Made by a program: the position numbers and the translations under genes. A DNA stretch of 64,000 nt. Source: Methanogenium marinum. Its GTDB lineage: Archaea > Halobacteriota > Methanomicrobia > Methanomicrobiales > Methanomicrobiaceae. The notes under the pieces are model-generated. The model was not told the origin of the DNA and ran no database searches. It saw only the letters and a list, made by a program, of their open reading frames with translations. Positions within the stretch are counted from its first letter, which is position 1; the number at the start of each line of letters is the position of its first letter. Shown here in pieces: positions 54,061 to 64,000 of the stretch. The stretch spans positions 434,001 to 498,000 of the forward strand of contig NZ_JAKELO010000002.1 in the NCBI RefSeq assembly GCF_028912405.1, in the 5' to 3' direction.

Positions 54061-56177
54061 TGTTCGAGGTAATGATAATGGACATGAAATACGTTCAGAC
54101 AACCTGCCCATACTGTGGGACAGGCTGTTCATTAAATCTCGTGGTCAAAGACGGTAAGGTCGTTGATACAGCTCCGTATCACCGTTCTCCTGTCAATGAA
54201 GGTAAGTTATGCCCAAAAGGTACTTACGCCCACGAGTTTGTGAACAGAGAGGACCGCCTCACAACGCCGCTCATTAAAAAGGACGGCAAGTTTGTGGAGG
54301 CAACCTGGGAAGAGGCAAACGCCCTCATCGCAAAGAAATTCAAAAGCTACACTCCTGACGAGTGTGCAGTACTCTCATCAGCACGTACTTCTAACGAAGA
54401 CAACTATGCTCTGATGAAATTCGCACGTGGTGCAATTAAAACACGCCACATCGACCACTGCGCACGTCTCTGCCATGCTTCAACTGTTGCTGGTCTTGCT
54501 GCATCATTCGGCTCCGGTGCAATGACCAACTCTATTCTGGATATCGCAGAATCAAAGTGTGTCTTTATTATCGGGTCCAACACATTTGAGCAGCACCCGC
54601 TTATCGGCCGCAAAGTAATGCAGGCAAAGAAAGCAGGCGCAAAGATCATCTACGTTGACCCACGGTTAACTGCAACCGGAAAGCAGGCTGACCTCTTCAT
54701 GCAGTTCAAATCAGGCAGTGATGTCGCAGTCCTGAACTGTATCATGGGAGAGATCATAAGAAACGGCTGGGAAGACAAGGACTGGGTTCAGAACCGCGCC
54801 AAGGGCTATGATGAGCTCAAAGCAACCGTTCTCCAGGACGCTTACCTGCCGGAGAATGTCGAGACACTCTCAGGGATTCCAGCAGATAAACTCAGAACCG
54901 CAGCAGAATGGATCGGAACCGCCGAATCCTGTGCACTGCTCTACTCCATGGGTATCACCCAGCACACCTGTGGTGTTGACAATGTGAAGTCCACTGCAAA
55001 CCTCCAGATGCTTACCGGTAATATCGGCAGGCGTGGAGGCGGTGTGAATGCACTTCGTGGACAGAACAATGTTCAGGGTGCCTGCGATATGGGAGCACTC
55101 CCTGTTGTATTCACCGCATACCAGAAGGTCATTGACCCCGTTGCACACAAGAAATTTGAAGATGCATGGGCATTCCCTGACGGTATCGCTGCAGCTCAGA
55201 ACGGATACGAAGTAACCGTTATGATGGATGTCTTAACCGACAACCCTGGTGAACTCAAGGCAATGTACATTATGGGAGAAAATCCATTCCTGTCCGACCC
55301 TGATATTCACCACGTTGAGCATGCATTCGAAAATCTTGAATTCGTCGTTGTCCAGGATATCTTCCTGACTGAGACGGCACAGCACGCTGATGTTGTACTT
55401 CCCGCCACCTGCTACGCAGAGAAAGACGGAACACAGACCAGCACAGAACGCCGTGTTCAGATGTGGAGAACTGCTCAGGCACCTCCAGGCCAGGCAAAAC
55501 TTGACTGGAAAATAATCGCTGACGTTGCAGCAGCAATGGGCTATGCAGACCAGTTTGCATGGGAAACATCAGAAGATGTATTCAACGAGATGGCATCACT
55601 GACTCCATCCTATGCAGGAATGACCTACGAACGTCTCAACAAACCTGAGGCACTTCACTGGCCATGTCCAACAAAAGAACACCCTGGCACACCAGTTCTC
55701 CACATCGACAAGTGCTCCCACCCTGACGGAATGGGCGTTATGCACGCAATCGAATGGAAACCTCCTGCAGAAGTACCTGACGAAGAATATCCGTTCATCC
55801 TTACCACCGGCCGCTGTATCTGGCACTGGCACACTGGTAGCATGACCCGTCGTTCAAGCACTCTTGCAAATGAAGTAAAGACCGGATGGATTGAAATCAA
55901 TCCTGAAGACGCAGCAGCACTTGGCATCAAAGACAAAGAGATGATCAAAGCAATCTCCCGCCGTGGTGAAGTTGAGGTTCCTGCAAAGGTCACCCCCGAC
56001 ATCATGAAAGGTGTCATGTTCATGCCGTTCCACTTTGCAGAATGTGCAGCAAACTTCCTGACCAACAACGCTCTTGACCCAATCGCTAAGATTCCGGAGT
56101 ACAAGGCCTGTTCAGTTAAGGTTGAGAAAATTCAGGAGGCCTGAAAATGGTAGCTAAAGGCGATATGGTATACGCAT
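54061..56177 (+). repeat. fdhA gene-conversion tract, copy 1 (pairs with 57446-59562)
   Basis: The 2117 bases here and at 57446-59562 are offset by 3385 and agree except for four base changes that I see by eye. Identity begins at the ribosome site and ends 10 codons into fdhB. Outside it the sequences differ at once. Confidence 0.9.
54078..56144 (+). CDS. fdhA1: F420-dependent formate dehydrogenase alpha subunit, copy 1
   Basis: A 688-residue molybdopterin/tungstopterin oxidoreductase. An iron-sulfur motif CPYCGTGC (Cys10, 13, 17) plus Cys45 in LCPKG binds [4Fe-4S]. The active-site Cys132 lies in ARLCHASTVAGL where bacterial FdhF has selenocysteine, so this is the cysteine form. Molybdopterin contacts such as GSNTFEQHP and MGENPFLSDPD follow, with the MOB-type dinucleotide-binding end TTGRCIWHWHTG. 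It oxidises formate and passes electrons to FdhB. I use ATG 54078, seven bases after GAGGT; earlier ATGs overlap that site. Confidence 0.95.
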   Translation: MDMKYVQTTCPYCGTGCSLNLVVKDGKVVDTAPYHRSPVNEGKLCPKGTYAHEFVNREDRLTTPLIKKDGKFVEATWEEANALIAKKFKSYTPDECAVLSSARTSNEDNYALMKFARGAIKTRHIDHCARLCHASTVAGLAASFGSGAMTNSILDIAESKCVFIIGSNTFEQHPLIGRKVMQAKKAGAKIIYVDPRLTATGKQADLFMQFKSGSDVAVLNCIMGEIIRNGWEDKDWVQNRAKGYDELKATVLQDAYLPENVETLSGIPADKLRTAAEWIGTAESCALLYSMGITQHTCGVDNVKSTANLQMLTGNIGRRGGGVNALRGQNNVQGACDMGALPVVFTAYQKVIDPVAHKKFEDAWAFPDGIAAAQNGYEVTVMMDVLTDNPGELKAMYIMGENPFLSDPDIHHVEHAFENLEFVVVQDIFLTETAQHADVVLPATCYAEKDGTQTSTERRVQMWRTAQAPPGQAKLDWKIIADVAAAMGYADQFAWETSEDVFNEMASLTPSYAGMTYERLNKPEALHWPCPTKEHPGTPVLHIDKCSHPDGMGVMHAIEWKPPAEVPDEEYPFILTTGRCIWHWHTGSMTRRSSTLANEVKTGWIEINPEDAAALGIKDKEMIKAISRRGEVEVPAKVTPDIMKGVMFMPFHFAECAANFLTNNALDPIAKIPEYKACSVKVEKIQEA

Positions 56178-57301
56178 GGTCCACCGATGCCGAGATCCTC
56201 AAGAAAGGTGAGCTCGGTGGTGCGGTCACCGCACTCCAGAAATTCGCCCTCGAATCCAAAATGGTCGACGCGGTGCTGGCAGTAAAGAAGGGATACGACA
56301 TCTACGATGCAAAGCCTGTCCTCATCAAAGACCCGGCTGAGCTCGCAGACACCGCCGGATCGCTCCACTGCGGTACACTTCTCGTCGCCAGTCCCATTAA
56401 GAAATATCTTAATGGTAGCAAGGACATGAAGATCGGGGTCACCGTCAAGGGCTGTGACATGATGGCACTGCTCGAACTCGCAAGACGCGGCTCAGTCAAC
56501 CTCGACAACATTACAACGATCGGCCTGAACTGTGGTGGTTCGGTTAGTCCTGTCACCGCCCGTAAGATGATCGCCGAGAAATTCGGAGTCGACCCTGACG
56601 ACGTCCGCAAGGAGGAGATCGACAAAGGCCAGTTCATTATCGAGTATGGCGATGAGCACAAAGGCATCGCTATGGACGAACTCGAAGATGAGGGCTACGG
56701 CCGCCGGTCCAACTGCCGCCGTTGCAAGTATAAAGTCCCACGCCAGGCTGACCTTGCCTGCGGTAACTGGGGCGTAATTGGCCCGAAAGCAGGAAAAGCC
56801 ACCTTTATTGAAGTATGCAGCGACAAGGGTGCGGATCTGCTGAACAAGGCTGTTGCAGCTGGTGTTGTCCAGACCGAAGCACCTATCCCCAAGGGCATCG
56901 AGATACGCGGCAAGATAGAAAATGCCATGCTCAAACTCGGTGAAAAATGGCGTAAAAATGACTTCAAAGCGCTCAGCGAAGATCTCTGGGGAACGATCGA
57001 GAAAGGAACCAGCCGTTGCATTAAATGCTATTCCTGTATCGAGAACTGCCCAGTCTGTTTCACGCTCGCAGATGAGCTCAAAGGCGATTCGAGGATGATC
57101 ACATCCGGAGCAGTCCCGCCAAACCCGATGTTCCATATGCGACGATTCGCTCACATTAGTGACACCTGTATCAATTGTGGCCAGTGCGAAGAGCTCTGTC
57201 CGATGGATATCCCACTTGCTCTCTTTTCTCATGCCATAAGGACAGAAAGCGATACGGCATTTGAACCGAAGCTTGGGGAAGCTTTATACAACAACAAATA
57301 A
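56147..57301 (+). CDS. fdhB1: F420-dependent formate dehydrogenase beta subunit, copy 1
   Basis: A 384-residue FrhB-type protein that binds FAD and reduces F420 with electrons from FdhA. N-terminal FrhB domain motifs are GGAVTAL, HCGTLL, KGCDMMALLELA and GLNCGGSVSP. Two [4Fe-4S] clusters are held by CIKCYSCIENCPVC (about 291-303) and CINCGQCEELCPMD (about 341-353). Stop of fdhA1 is two bases away. It differs from fdhB2 in about a third of its residues and is 27 residues shorter at the C-terminus. Confidence 0.94.
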   Translation: MVAKGDMVYAWSTDAEILKKGELGGAVTALQKFALESKMVDAVLAVKKGYDIYDAKPVLIKDPAELADTAGSLHCGTLLVASPIKKYLNGSKDMKIGVTVKGCDMMALLELARRGSVNLDNITTIGLNCGGSVSPVTARKMIAEKFGVDPDDVRKEEIDKGQFIIEYGDEHKGIAMDELEDEGYGRRSNCRRCKYKVPRQADLACGNWGVIGPKAGKATFIEVCSDKGADLLNKAVAAGVVQTEAPIPKGIEIRGKIENAMLKLGEKWRKNDFKALSEDLWGTIEKGTSRCIKCYSCIENCPVCFTLADELKGDSRMITSGAVPPNPMFHMRRFAHISDTCINCGQCEELCPMDIPLALFSHAIRTESDTAFEPKLGEALYNNK

Positions 57302-57418
57302 CTTTTTTCATTTGTTAACTACTTTTTTTATCACATAATTCACCCCGGCAGACGTCAACTCGTCAAAAACGCCCCGCCCCACCGATATTCATCAAGAATC
57401 CGCAGTTAAACACTATCG

Positions 57419-57428
57419 TTAAATAATA
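57419..57428 (+). promoter_or_regulatory. TATA box of fdhA2
   Basis: TTAAATAATA, 35-44 bases before the ATG at 57463. The upstream sequence is unlike that of fdhA1, so the two operons have separate promoters. Confidence 0.6.
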
Positions 57429-57445
57429 CAACACCAAAATATGTT

Positions 57446-59562
57446 TGTTCGAGGTAATGATAATGGACATGAAATACGTTCAGACAACCTGCCCATACTG
57501 TGGGACAGGCTGTTCATTAAATCTCGTGGTCAAAGACGGTAAGGTCGTTGATACAGCTCCGTATCACCGTTCTCCTGTCAATGAAGGTAAGTTATGCCCA
57601 AAAGGTACTTACGCCCACGAGTTTGTGAACAGAGAGGACCGCCTCACAACGCCGCTCATTAAAAAGGACGGTAAGTTTGTGGAGGCAACCTGGGAAGAGG
57701 CAAACGCCCTCATCGCAAAGAAATTCAAAAGCTACACTCCTGACGAGTGTGCAGTACTCTCATCAGCACGTACTTCTAACGAAGACAACTATGCTCTGAT
57801 GAAATTCGCACGTGGTGCAATTAAAACACGCCACATCGACCACTGCGCACGTCTCTGCCATGCTTCAACTGTTGCTGGTCTTGCTGCATCATTCGGCTCC
57901 GGTGCAATGACCAACTCTATTCTGGATATCGCAGAATCAAAGTGTGTCTTTATTATCGGGTCCAACACATTTGAGCAGCACCCGCTTATCGGCCGCAAAG
58001 TAATGCAGGCAAAGAAAGCAGGCGCAAAGATCATCTACGTTGACCCACGGTTAACTGCAACCGGAAAGCAGGCTGACCTCTTCATGCAGTTCAAATCAGG
58101 CAGTGATGTCGCAGTCCTGAACTGTATCATGGGAGAGATCATAAGAAACGGCTGGGAAGACAAGGACTGGGTTCAGAACCGCGCCAAGGGCTATGATGAG
58201 CTCAAAGCAACCGTTCTCCAGGACGCTTACCTGCCGGAGAATGTCGAGACACTCTCAGGGATTCCAGCAGATAAACTCAGAACCGCAGCAGAATGGATCG
58301 GAACCGCCGAATCCTGTGCACTGCTCTACTCCATGGGTATCACCCAGCACACATGTGGTGTTGACAATGTGAAGTCCACTGCAAACCTCCAGATGCTTAC
58401 CGGTAATATCGGCAGGCGTGGAGGCGGTGTGAATGCACTTCGTGGACAGAACAATGTTCAGGGTGCCTGCGATATGGGAGCACTCCCTGTTGTATTCACC
58501 GCATACCAGAAGGTCATTGACCCCGTTGCACACAAGAAATTTGAAGATGCATGGGCATTCCCTGACGGTATCGCTGCAGCTCAGAACGGATACGAAGTAA
58601 CCGTTATGATGGATGTCTTAACCGACAACCCTGGTGAACTCAAGGCAATGTACATTATGGGAGAAAATCCATTCCTGTCCGACCCTGATATTCACCACGT
58701 TGAGCATGCATTCGAAAATCTTGAATTCGTCGTTGTCCAGGATATCTTCCTGACTGAGACGGCACAGCACGCTGATGTTGTACTTCCCGCCACCTGCTAC
58801 GCAGAGAAAGACGGAACACAGACCAGCACAGAACGCCGTGTTCAGATGTGGAGAACTGCTCAGGCACCTCCAGGCCAGGCAAAACTTGACTGGAAAATAA
58901 TCGCTGACGTTGCAGCAGCAATGGGCTATGCAGACCAGTTTGCATGGGAAACATCAGAAGATGTATTCAACGAGATGGCATCACTGACTCCATCCTATGC
59001 AGGAATGACCTACGAACGTCTCAACAAACCTGAGGCACTTCACTGGCCATGTCCAACAAAAGAACACCCTGGCACACCAGTTCTCCACATCGACAAGTGC
59101 TCCCACCCTGACGGAATGGGCGTTATGCACGCAATCGAATGGAAACCTCCTGCAGAAGTACCTGACGAAGAATATCCGTTCATCCTTACCACCGGCCGCT
59201 GTATCTGGCACTGGCACACTGGTAGCATGACCCGTCGTTCAAGCACTCTTGCAAATGAAGTAAAGACCGGATGGATTGAAATCAATCCTGAAGACGCAGC
59301 AGCACTTGGCATCAAAGACAAAGAGATGATCAAAGCAATCTCCCGCCGTGGTGAAGTCGAGGTTCCTGCAAAGGTCACCCCCGACATCATGAAAGGTGTC
59401 ATGTTCATGCCGTTCCACTTTGCAGAATGTGCAGCAAACTTCCTGACCAACAACGCTCTTGACCCAATCGCTAAGATTCCGGAGTACAAGGCCTGTTCAG
59501 TGAAGGTTGAGAAAATTCAGGAGGCCTGAAAATGGTAGCTAAAGGCGATATGGTATACGCAT
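57446..59562 (+). repeat. fdhA gene-conversion tract, copy 2
   Basis: Partner of 54061-56177 with the same length. It starts 17 bases before the fdhA2 ATG and ends 10 codons inside fdhB2. Confidence 0.9.
57463..59529 (+). CDS. fdhA2: F420-dependent formate dehydrogenase alpha subunit, copy 2
   Basis: A 688-residue protein that appears identical to FdhA1, including Cys132 and the iron-sulfur motif. The DNA changes I see (GGC to GGT, ACC to ACA, GTT to GTC, GTT to GTG) are all silent. It is read from its own promoter and coupled by two bases to fdhB2. Because the alpha chain is the same, any difference in function between the operons must come from FdhB or expression. Confidence 0.95.
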   Translation: MDMKYVQTTCPYCGTGCSLNLVVKDGKVVDTAPYHRSPVNEGKLCPKGTYAHEFVNREDRLTTPLIKKDGKFVEATWEEANALIAKKFKSYTPDECAVLSSARTSNEDNYALMKFARGAIKTRHIDHCARLCHASTVAGLAASFGSGAMTNSILDIAESKCVFIIGSNTFEQHPLIGRKVMQAKKAGAKIIYVDPRLTATGKQADLFMQFKSGSDVAVLNCIMGEIIRNGWEDKDWVQNRAKGYDELKATVLQDAYLPENVETLSGIPADKLRTAAEWIGTAESCALLYSMGITQHTCGVDNVKSTANLQMLTGNIGRRGGGVNALRGQNNVQGACDMGALPVVFTAYQKVIDPVAHKKFEDAWAFPDGIAAAQNGYEVTVMMDVLTDNPGELKAMYIMGENPFLSDPDIHHVEHAFENLEFVVVQDIFLTETAQHADVVLPATCYAEKDGTQTSTERRVQMWRTAQAPPGQAKLDWKIIADVAAAMGYADQFAWETSEDVFNEMASLTPSYAGMTYERLNKPEALHWPCPTKEHPGTPVLHIDKCSHPDGMGVMHAIEWKPPAEVPDEEYPFILTTGRCIWHWHTGSMTRRSSTLANEVKTGWIEINPEDAAALGIKDKEMIKAISRRGEVEVPAKVTPDIMKGVMFMPFHFAECAANFLTNNALDPIAKIPEYKACSVKVEKIQEA

Positions 59563-60767
59563 CTGCAAGTGATGCAGCGATCCTTGAGAAAGGAGAGTGC
59601 GGCGGTGCAGTCACAGCACTTCTCAAGTACGCTCTTGAAAGCGGCATGGTCGATGCAGTCCTTACGGTGAAGAAGGGATACGACATCTACGATGCAAAAC
59701 CTGTCCTCATCAAAGACCCGGCTGAGCTCGCAGACTGTGCAGGATCACTCCACTGTGGTACACTTCTCCTCCCAAAACTGATCAAGAAATATCTTGACGG
59801 TGCAAAGAATGAGAAGCTTGCAGTCACACTCAAAGGATGCGATGCAAAAGCAATGTACGAGCTCGCAAAGAGAAAACAGATCAACCTTGACAATGTCATC
59901 ATGATCGGTCTCAACTGTGGTGGATCCGTCTCCCCGGTTCTGGCACGGACAATGATTGCAGACAAGTTTGAGATGGACCCTGACTCCGTTGTCAAAGAAG
60001 AAATTGACAAAGGTCAGTTCATTGTTCTTGACCAGAACGGTGAGCACAAGGGTATCTCTATCGACGAACTTGAGGAAGCAGGATACGGACGCCGTGCAAA
60101 CTGCCAGCGCTGTAAAACAAAGGTTCCCCGCCAGTGCGATCTCGCATGCGGTAACTGGGGAGTCATTGGTCCTAAAGCAGGCAAGGCAACCTTCGTTGAA
60201 GTATGCAGCGACAAGGGAGCAGCACTTCTCGAGGGCGCAACAAAAGCAGGCGCAATCGAAACCGCAGAACCAATCCCCAAGGGTATTGAGATTCGCGGCA
60301 AGATCGAGAATGCAATGTTCAAGCTCGCGGACAAACACCGTGCAGCACAGTTCGGTGCGCTTGGTGAGAGCGAAGACCGCCTGAAGTTCATCATGAATGA
60401 GACTTCACGCTGTATCAAGTGCTACCAGTGCATTGAGAACTGTCCAATCTGTTACTGTGTCGAGTGTTCCACCAAGAAGCCACACCTGGTTACCCCTGGA
60501 CAGGTTCCACCGCCCTTCATGTTCCACCTTATCAGGTTCAGCCACATTTCTGATTCATGTGTGAACTGCGGACAGTGCGAAGAACTCTGTGCAATGGACA
60601 TCCCGAATGCACTCTTCATGCACTCCCTGCAGGTCGAGATGGAAAAGATGTTCGGGTTCGTACCTGGTGTAAACATGGATCTTCCGATTCTTGCACTTGT
60701 TGAAGAACCTACCGAGCGCAAGCGTCTTTCAGACACCGGCTCCGATCAGATCTATAACATATTCTAA
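59532..60767 (+). CDS. fdhB2: F420-dependent formate dehydrogenase beta subunit, copy 2
   Basis: A 411-residue FrhB-type protein. Clusters are CIKCYQCIENCPICYC and CVNCGQCEELCAMD (Ala for Pro at the usual CP position), and the FrhB motifs match copy 1. It has a longer C-terminal tail, about 27 residues, that ends in ERKRLSDTGSDQIYNIF. The first 10 codons and a patch at about 59670-59735 are shared with copy 1. A poly-T stretch ends the operon at 60775. Confidence 0.94.
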   Translation: MVAKGDMVYASASDAAILEKGECGGAVTALLKYALESGMVDAVLTVKKGYDIYDAKPVLIKDPAELADCAGSLHCGTLLLPKLIKKYLDGAKNEKLAVTLKGCDAKAMYELAKRKQINLDNVIMIGLNCGGSVSPVLARTMIADKFEMDPDSVVKEEIDKGQFIVLDQNGEHKGISIDELEEAGYGRRANCQRCKTKVPRQCDLACGNWGVIGPKAGKATFVEVCSDKGAALLEGATKAGAIETAEPIPKGIEIRGKIENAMFKLADKHRAAQFGALGESEDRLKFIMNETSRCIKCYQCIENCPICYCVECSTKKPHLVTPGQVPPPFMFHLIRFSHISDSCVNCGQCEELCAMDIPNALFMHSLQVEMEKMFGFVPGVNMDLPILALVEEPTERKRLSDTGSDQIYNIF

Positions 60768-60774
60768 TCTTCCC

Positions 60775-60782
60775 TTTTTTTT
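60775..60782 (+). terminator. Poly-T terminator of the second fdhAB operon
   Basis: Eight T directly after the fdhB2 stop, followed by AT-rich DNA. Confidence 0.65.
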
Positions 60783-60861
60783 GAATTGAAAAAAATTATT
60801 CTCAAAAGTAATTTACGGATACATATTTTATCACCATGATGATTTGACTTCTTCATCATCT

Positions 60862-61074
60862 TTATCTGTCTTTCTCTCGTGTCAGTGTGGCATATGCCAG
60901 AGAGAGAACCATCAGGCGACGTCGGTAGCGCCATGCTGCTAAAGCCACTGCAGCAGTGACAATACGATTTGAAGGAGTGCCTGGTGTGAGAACAACATCC
61001 AGAGAATTCATGGTATATGAACGATAACGGCGGCCGGCATTATCTGATAAAATCGAATCTTGTTTCTGCGTCAT
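60862..61074 (-). CDS. Small basic protein of unknown function
   Basis: A 70-residue frame with the segments AGRRYRSYTMNSLDVVL and IVTAAVALAAWRYRRRLMVLSLAYATL, the second a possible helix. Amino-acid composition and the lack of stops are acceptable for a protein, but I do not recognise a family. It lies alone, convergent to fdhB2, next to the decayed insertion sequence. It may be a small membrane-associated protein. Confidence 0.4.
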   Translation of the reverse strand: MTQKQDSILSDNAGRRYRSYTMNSLDVVLTPGTPSNRIVTAAVALAAWRYRRRLMVLSLAYATLTREKDR

Positions 61075-61305
61075 ACAATCCCCACGTGTATCAAATGCAA
61101 CCGGATTACTATATAATTCCTATTGTAAGATATCTAAATAATCCGGATATCATCCGGAAAATGCTGAACATTATCAAATAATGGAATTCATTCGATTATC
61201 TCAACAACTCACCTAAAACATCTTATTCAGTAGTGTAACGAAAGTTCTGTATAATTGATGATGTCCTGTATCCAACATTGATTTGGAACAAGAAGGTACA
61301 GGACA

Positions 61306-62012
61306 ATGATACCATACGAGTTATTACAAGATTGTCTTAGCGACAATGATCAGGGGATGCAGAATCTCATTATGCAGATGGAAACTATGGAGAGGTAAAT
61401 CTTAAAAACCTCAGTTCAGGAAGTTTCCTTTTGAAACATAATTGTTTCGAAGATATGCCCGTGTGGAAAAAGCGCTTGTGAACATGATTGCTGAATCTTA
61501 TCTTCAGGGCGTCTCTACACAAAAGGTTCAGACTATTTTGTGTATCTCACTTTTGCATAGAACAGCTCTCTCCTTCAAGTGTATCCAGAATTTCAAAAGA
61601 ATTTGATGAACACGTCCACGAATTCCTCAACAGGCCAATTGAATCGAGATTTCCGTATATTTTGGTAGATGCAACATATTTCAATGTATGTGATGGGATG
61701 GGTCATGTAAACAAAGCACTTCTCATCACAGTTGTCGTAAGAGAAGATGAATATCGTGAGATTCTTGGAGCAAGGATTACTAACTGCGAGAATGAGGAGT
61801 TTTGTTCCGGAATGTGTTCGATGTCCTTAAGGAAGAAGAGAGGATTGGAAGGAGGAAAGCTTGTGGTCTCAGGTTATACCGTGATACAGAAGACATATTC
61901 AAATCTTTTCCGGACACAAAAAACAGGCTGCTTTCTTCTTGTGGACAGCTTATCTTCCCGTCTGAACCGAATAAAGATAAGAACGCAGTCAGATGTAGCC
62001 TTGAATACATTA
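61306..62012 (+). mobile_element. Decayed IS256-family (mutator-type) transposase
   Basis: The DNA encodes broken pieces of an IS256 transposase. The clear piece, in one frame, is PYILVDATYFNVCDGMGHVNKALLI followed by REDEYREILGARITNCENEEF (in outline), with the first catalytic Asp. Before it is a start-like piece at 61306 that stops at 61398, and after it the frames shift several times (NVFDVLKEEER in another frame). An inverted repeat TGTCCTGTA at 61262-61270 and TACAGGACA at 61297-61305 lies just before the start. It is inactive. Confidence 0.8.
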
Positions 62013-62189
62013 TAACCAATATTGAGATCATCCTGACATTTATTTCAAAACAAACAAAGTCCATCTCCGGGGAACTCTTATCTGCAGACTCAATGAAATC
62101 ACTAGAGGTACAGGAGGTTCTGAATGAATTCCTGTCTATGTGGGGGGTCAGAATATCCATGATCATATGCTACAATCAGCCTATGCAGC

Positions 62190-62591
62190 ATCATTCCCGG
62201 GCACTCACGCTCTTTTGTATACCATATACAGAACAGAATGTCTCCTTTCCGGTCTTTGCAACCGAAGAATCATTTTCGAAAGCTTACACTCTTTAGCATA
62301 TTAGTTACAGAGTAGAATCTCTTCTTCACAAACCTTTGCAATAAAGTATCGTATCCAAGAGCTCACGCTCATTAGTGTACCCGTTACAATAACTGAAATC
62401 TCATCATCACGAAAACAGGTAGCGAAATATCATTTCAAACACTCACGCTCTTTTGCATAGTATATACAGAACAGAATGCTATACATTTCACTACCAAGAA
62501 TGTGCAGGAACGAGTCAGAATCAACACAAGAAAGCTCACGCTCTTTTGTATAATACAGTTACAGAACAGATTTCAATTTGCTTTTCAGAGC
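62190..62591 (-). repeat. Array of degenerate 5S rRNA-3'-like units
   Basis: Five units of about 79-93 bases follow the 5S gene in its direction of transcription. Each has the minus-strand core GAGCGTGAG (anchors on the plus strand near 62203, 62282, 62361, 62441 and 62534) in the context GTA...ACAAAAGAGCGTGAG...GGGAA...GCTGC, which parallels the 5S part GTACTGAGTTGCGCGAG...GGGAACC...CGCTGC. The units differ from each other a lot. Confidence 0.65.
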
Positions 62592-62712
62592 ATTTGCAGC
62601 GAAGTATGGTTCCCGAGCGCTCGCGCAACTCAGTACAGCATACTACGTGAACGGGCTTAACTTCCGGGTTCGGTATGGGTCCGGGTGTTGCCCCGCTGCT
62701 ATGGCCGCAAAT
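62592..62712 (-). rRNA. 5S rRNA
   Basis: About 121 nt. The ends ATTTGCGGC and GCTGCAAAT pair (one G-T), and the body has the archaeal 5S core GGGGCAACACCCGGACCCAT, ACCGAACCCGGAAGTTAAG and a late GTTGCGCGAGC loop. It follows the 23S gene by about 70 bases on the same strand. Exact ends are set by the terminal helix. Confidence 0.9.
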
Positions 62713-62784
62713 ACATGACGCTGTATATGTTTGTGGTGTGCACACAGAATTTCGTCTGAGTTTTAACGGACGTTTTCAGTGTTA

Positions 62785-64000
<1,216 letters not shown>

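Noticed and set aside
54471-54473. Selenocysteine in FdhA
   Set aside because: The active-site codon is TGC (Cys) in both copies, and no in-frame TGA occurs there.
62190-62591. CRISPR array
   Set aside because: Units are 79-93 bases, differ strongly from each other, have no constant short repeat with unique spacers, and no cas genes are near.

Overview
This window comes from a hydrogen- and formate-using methanogenic archaeon, most likely of the order Methanomicrobiales. The evidence is the gene content: two F420-type formate dehydrogenase operons with an FNT formate channel, the methanogenesis-marker radical SAM enzyme Mmp10 and the YcaO enzyme (both modify methyl-coenzyme M reductase), an LSm protein, archease/RtcB, a CDC48/VAT ATPase, an AglJ-like glycosyltransferase, TATA-box promoters and a tRNA with a bulge-helix-bulge intron. 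Base composition is moderate, with AT-rich islands at about 39.3-41.3, 43.3-44.7 and 61-62.6 kb. I cannot name the species from the sequence alone.

Layout. 1-6.8 kb (minus strand): the end of a RecJ-like DHH protein, a PhoU/TrkA_C protein with an MgtE-like Mg transporter, tRNase Z, a TIM-barrel protein, a UPF0200 kinase-like protein and an NrdG-like activase. 6.9-15.3 kb (plus): aroD, a formyl-folate cyclo-ligase family protein, cdc48, an Hsp20-like protein, fructose bisphosphatase, LSm, a winged-helix protein, a pilin-like protein and an N-glycosylation glycosyltransferase. 15.3-19.1 kb (minus): class II aldolase, DNA glycosylase, thioredoxin, SecD/SecF. 19.3-29.7 kb (plus): small conserved proteins, archease-rtcB, then a full biotin module: birA, a BirA-type operator, bioY plus its ECF energising proteins, and biotin-dependent pyruvate carboxylase pycB-pycA.

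30-38.5 kb holds an intron-containing tRNA-Met(CAT), an SLC13 permease with RCK_C domains, a Cache-domain lipoprotein, an aminotransferase, an SRAP protein and mmp10. 38.5-45.8 kb is accessory DNA: a G-rich repeat tract, two tandem tRNA-Thr(TGT) genes on a 274-bp duplication, an AN1 zinc-finger gene built from a 189-bp duplication, CPxCG micro-proteins, a 224-bp tandem array carrying two hairpins per unit, a beta-propeller-like pseudogene with an internal TAG, and several lipoproteins. 46-51.5 kb carries an ArsR-like regulator with a candidate operator, the McrA-thioamidation YcaO gene, copZ-copA and a beta-carbonic anhydrase.

51.9-60.8 kb is the formate island: fdhC, two unknown membrane proteins, then fdhA1-fdhB1 and fdhA2-fdhB2. 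The two fdhA genes are almost identical in DNA with only silent differences, while the fdhB partners have clearly diverged, which points to recent gene conversion. The right end has a decayed IS256-type transposase, a tandem array that looks like degenerate copies of the 5S rRNA 3' half, the 5S gene and the 3' part of the 23S gene, both rRNAs on the minus strand.
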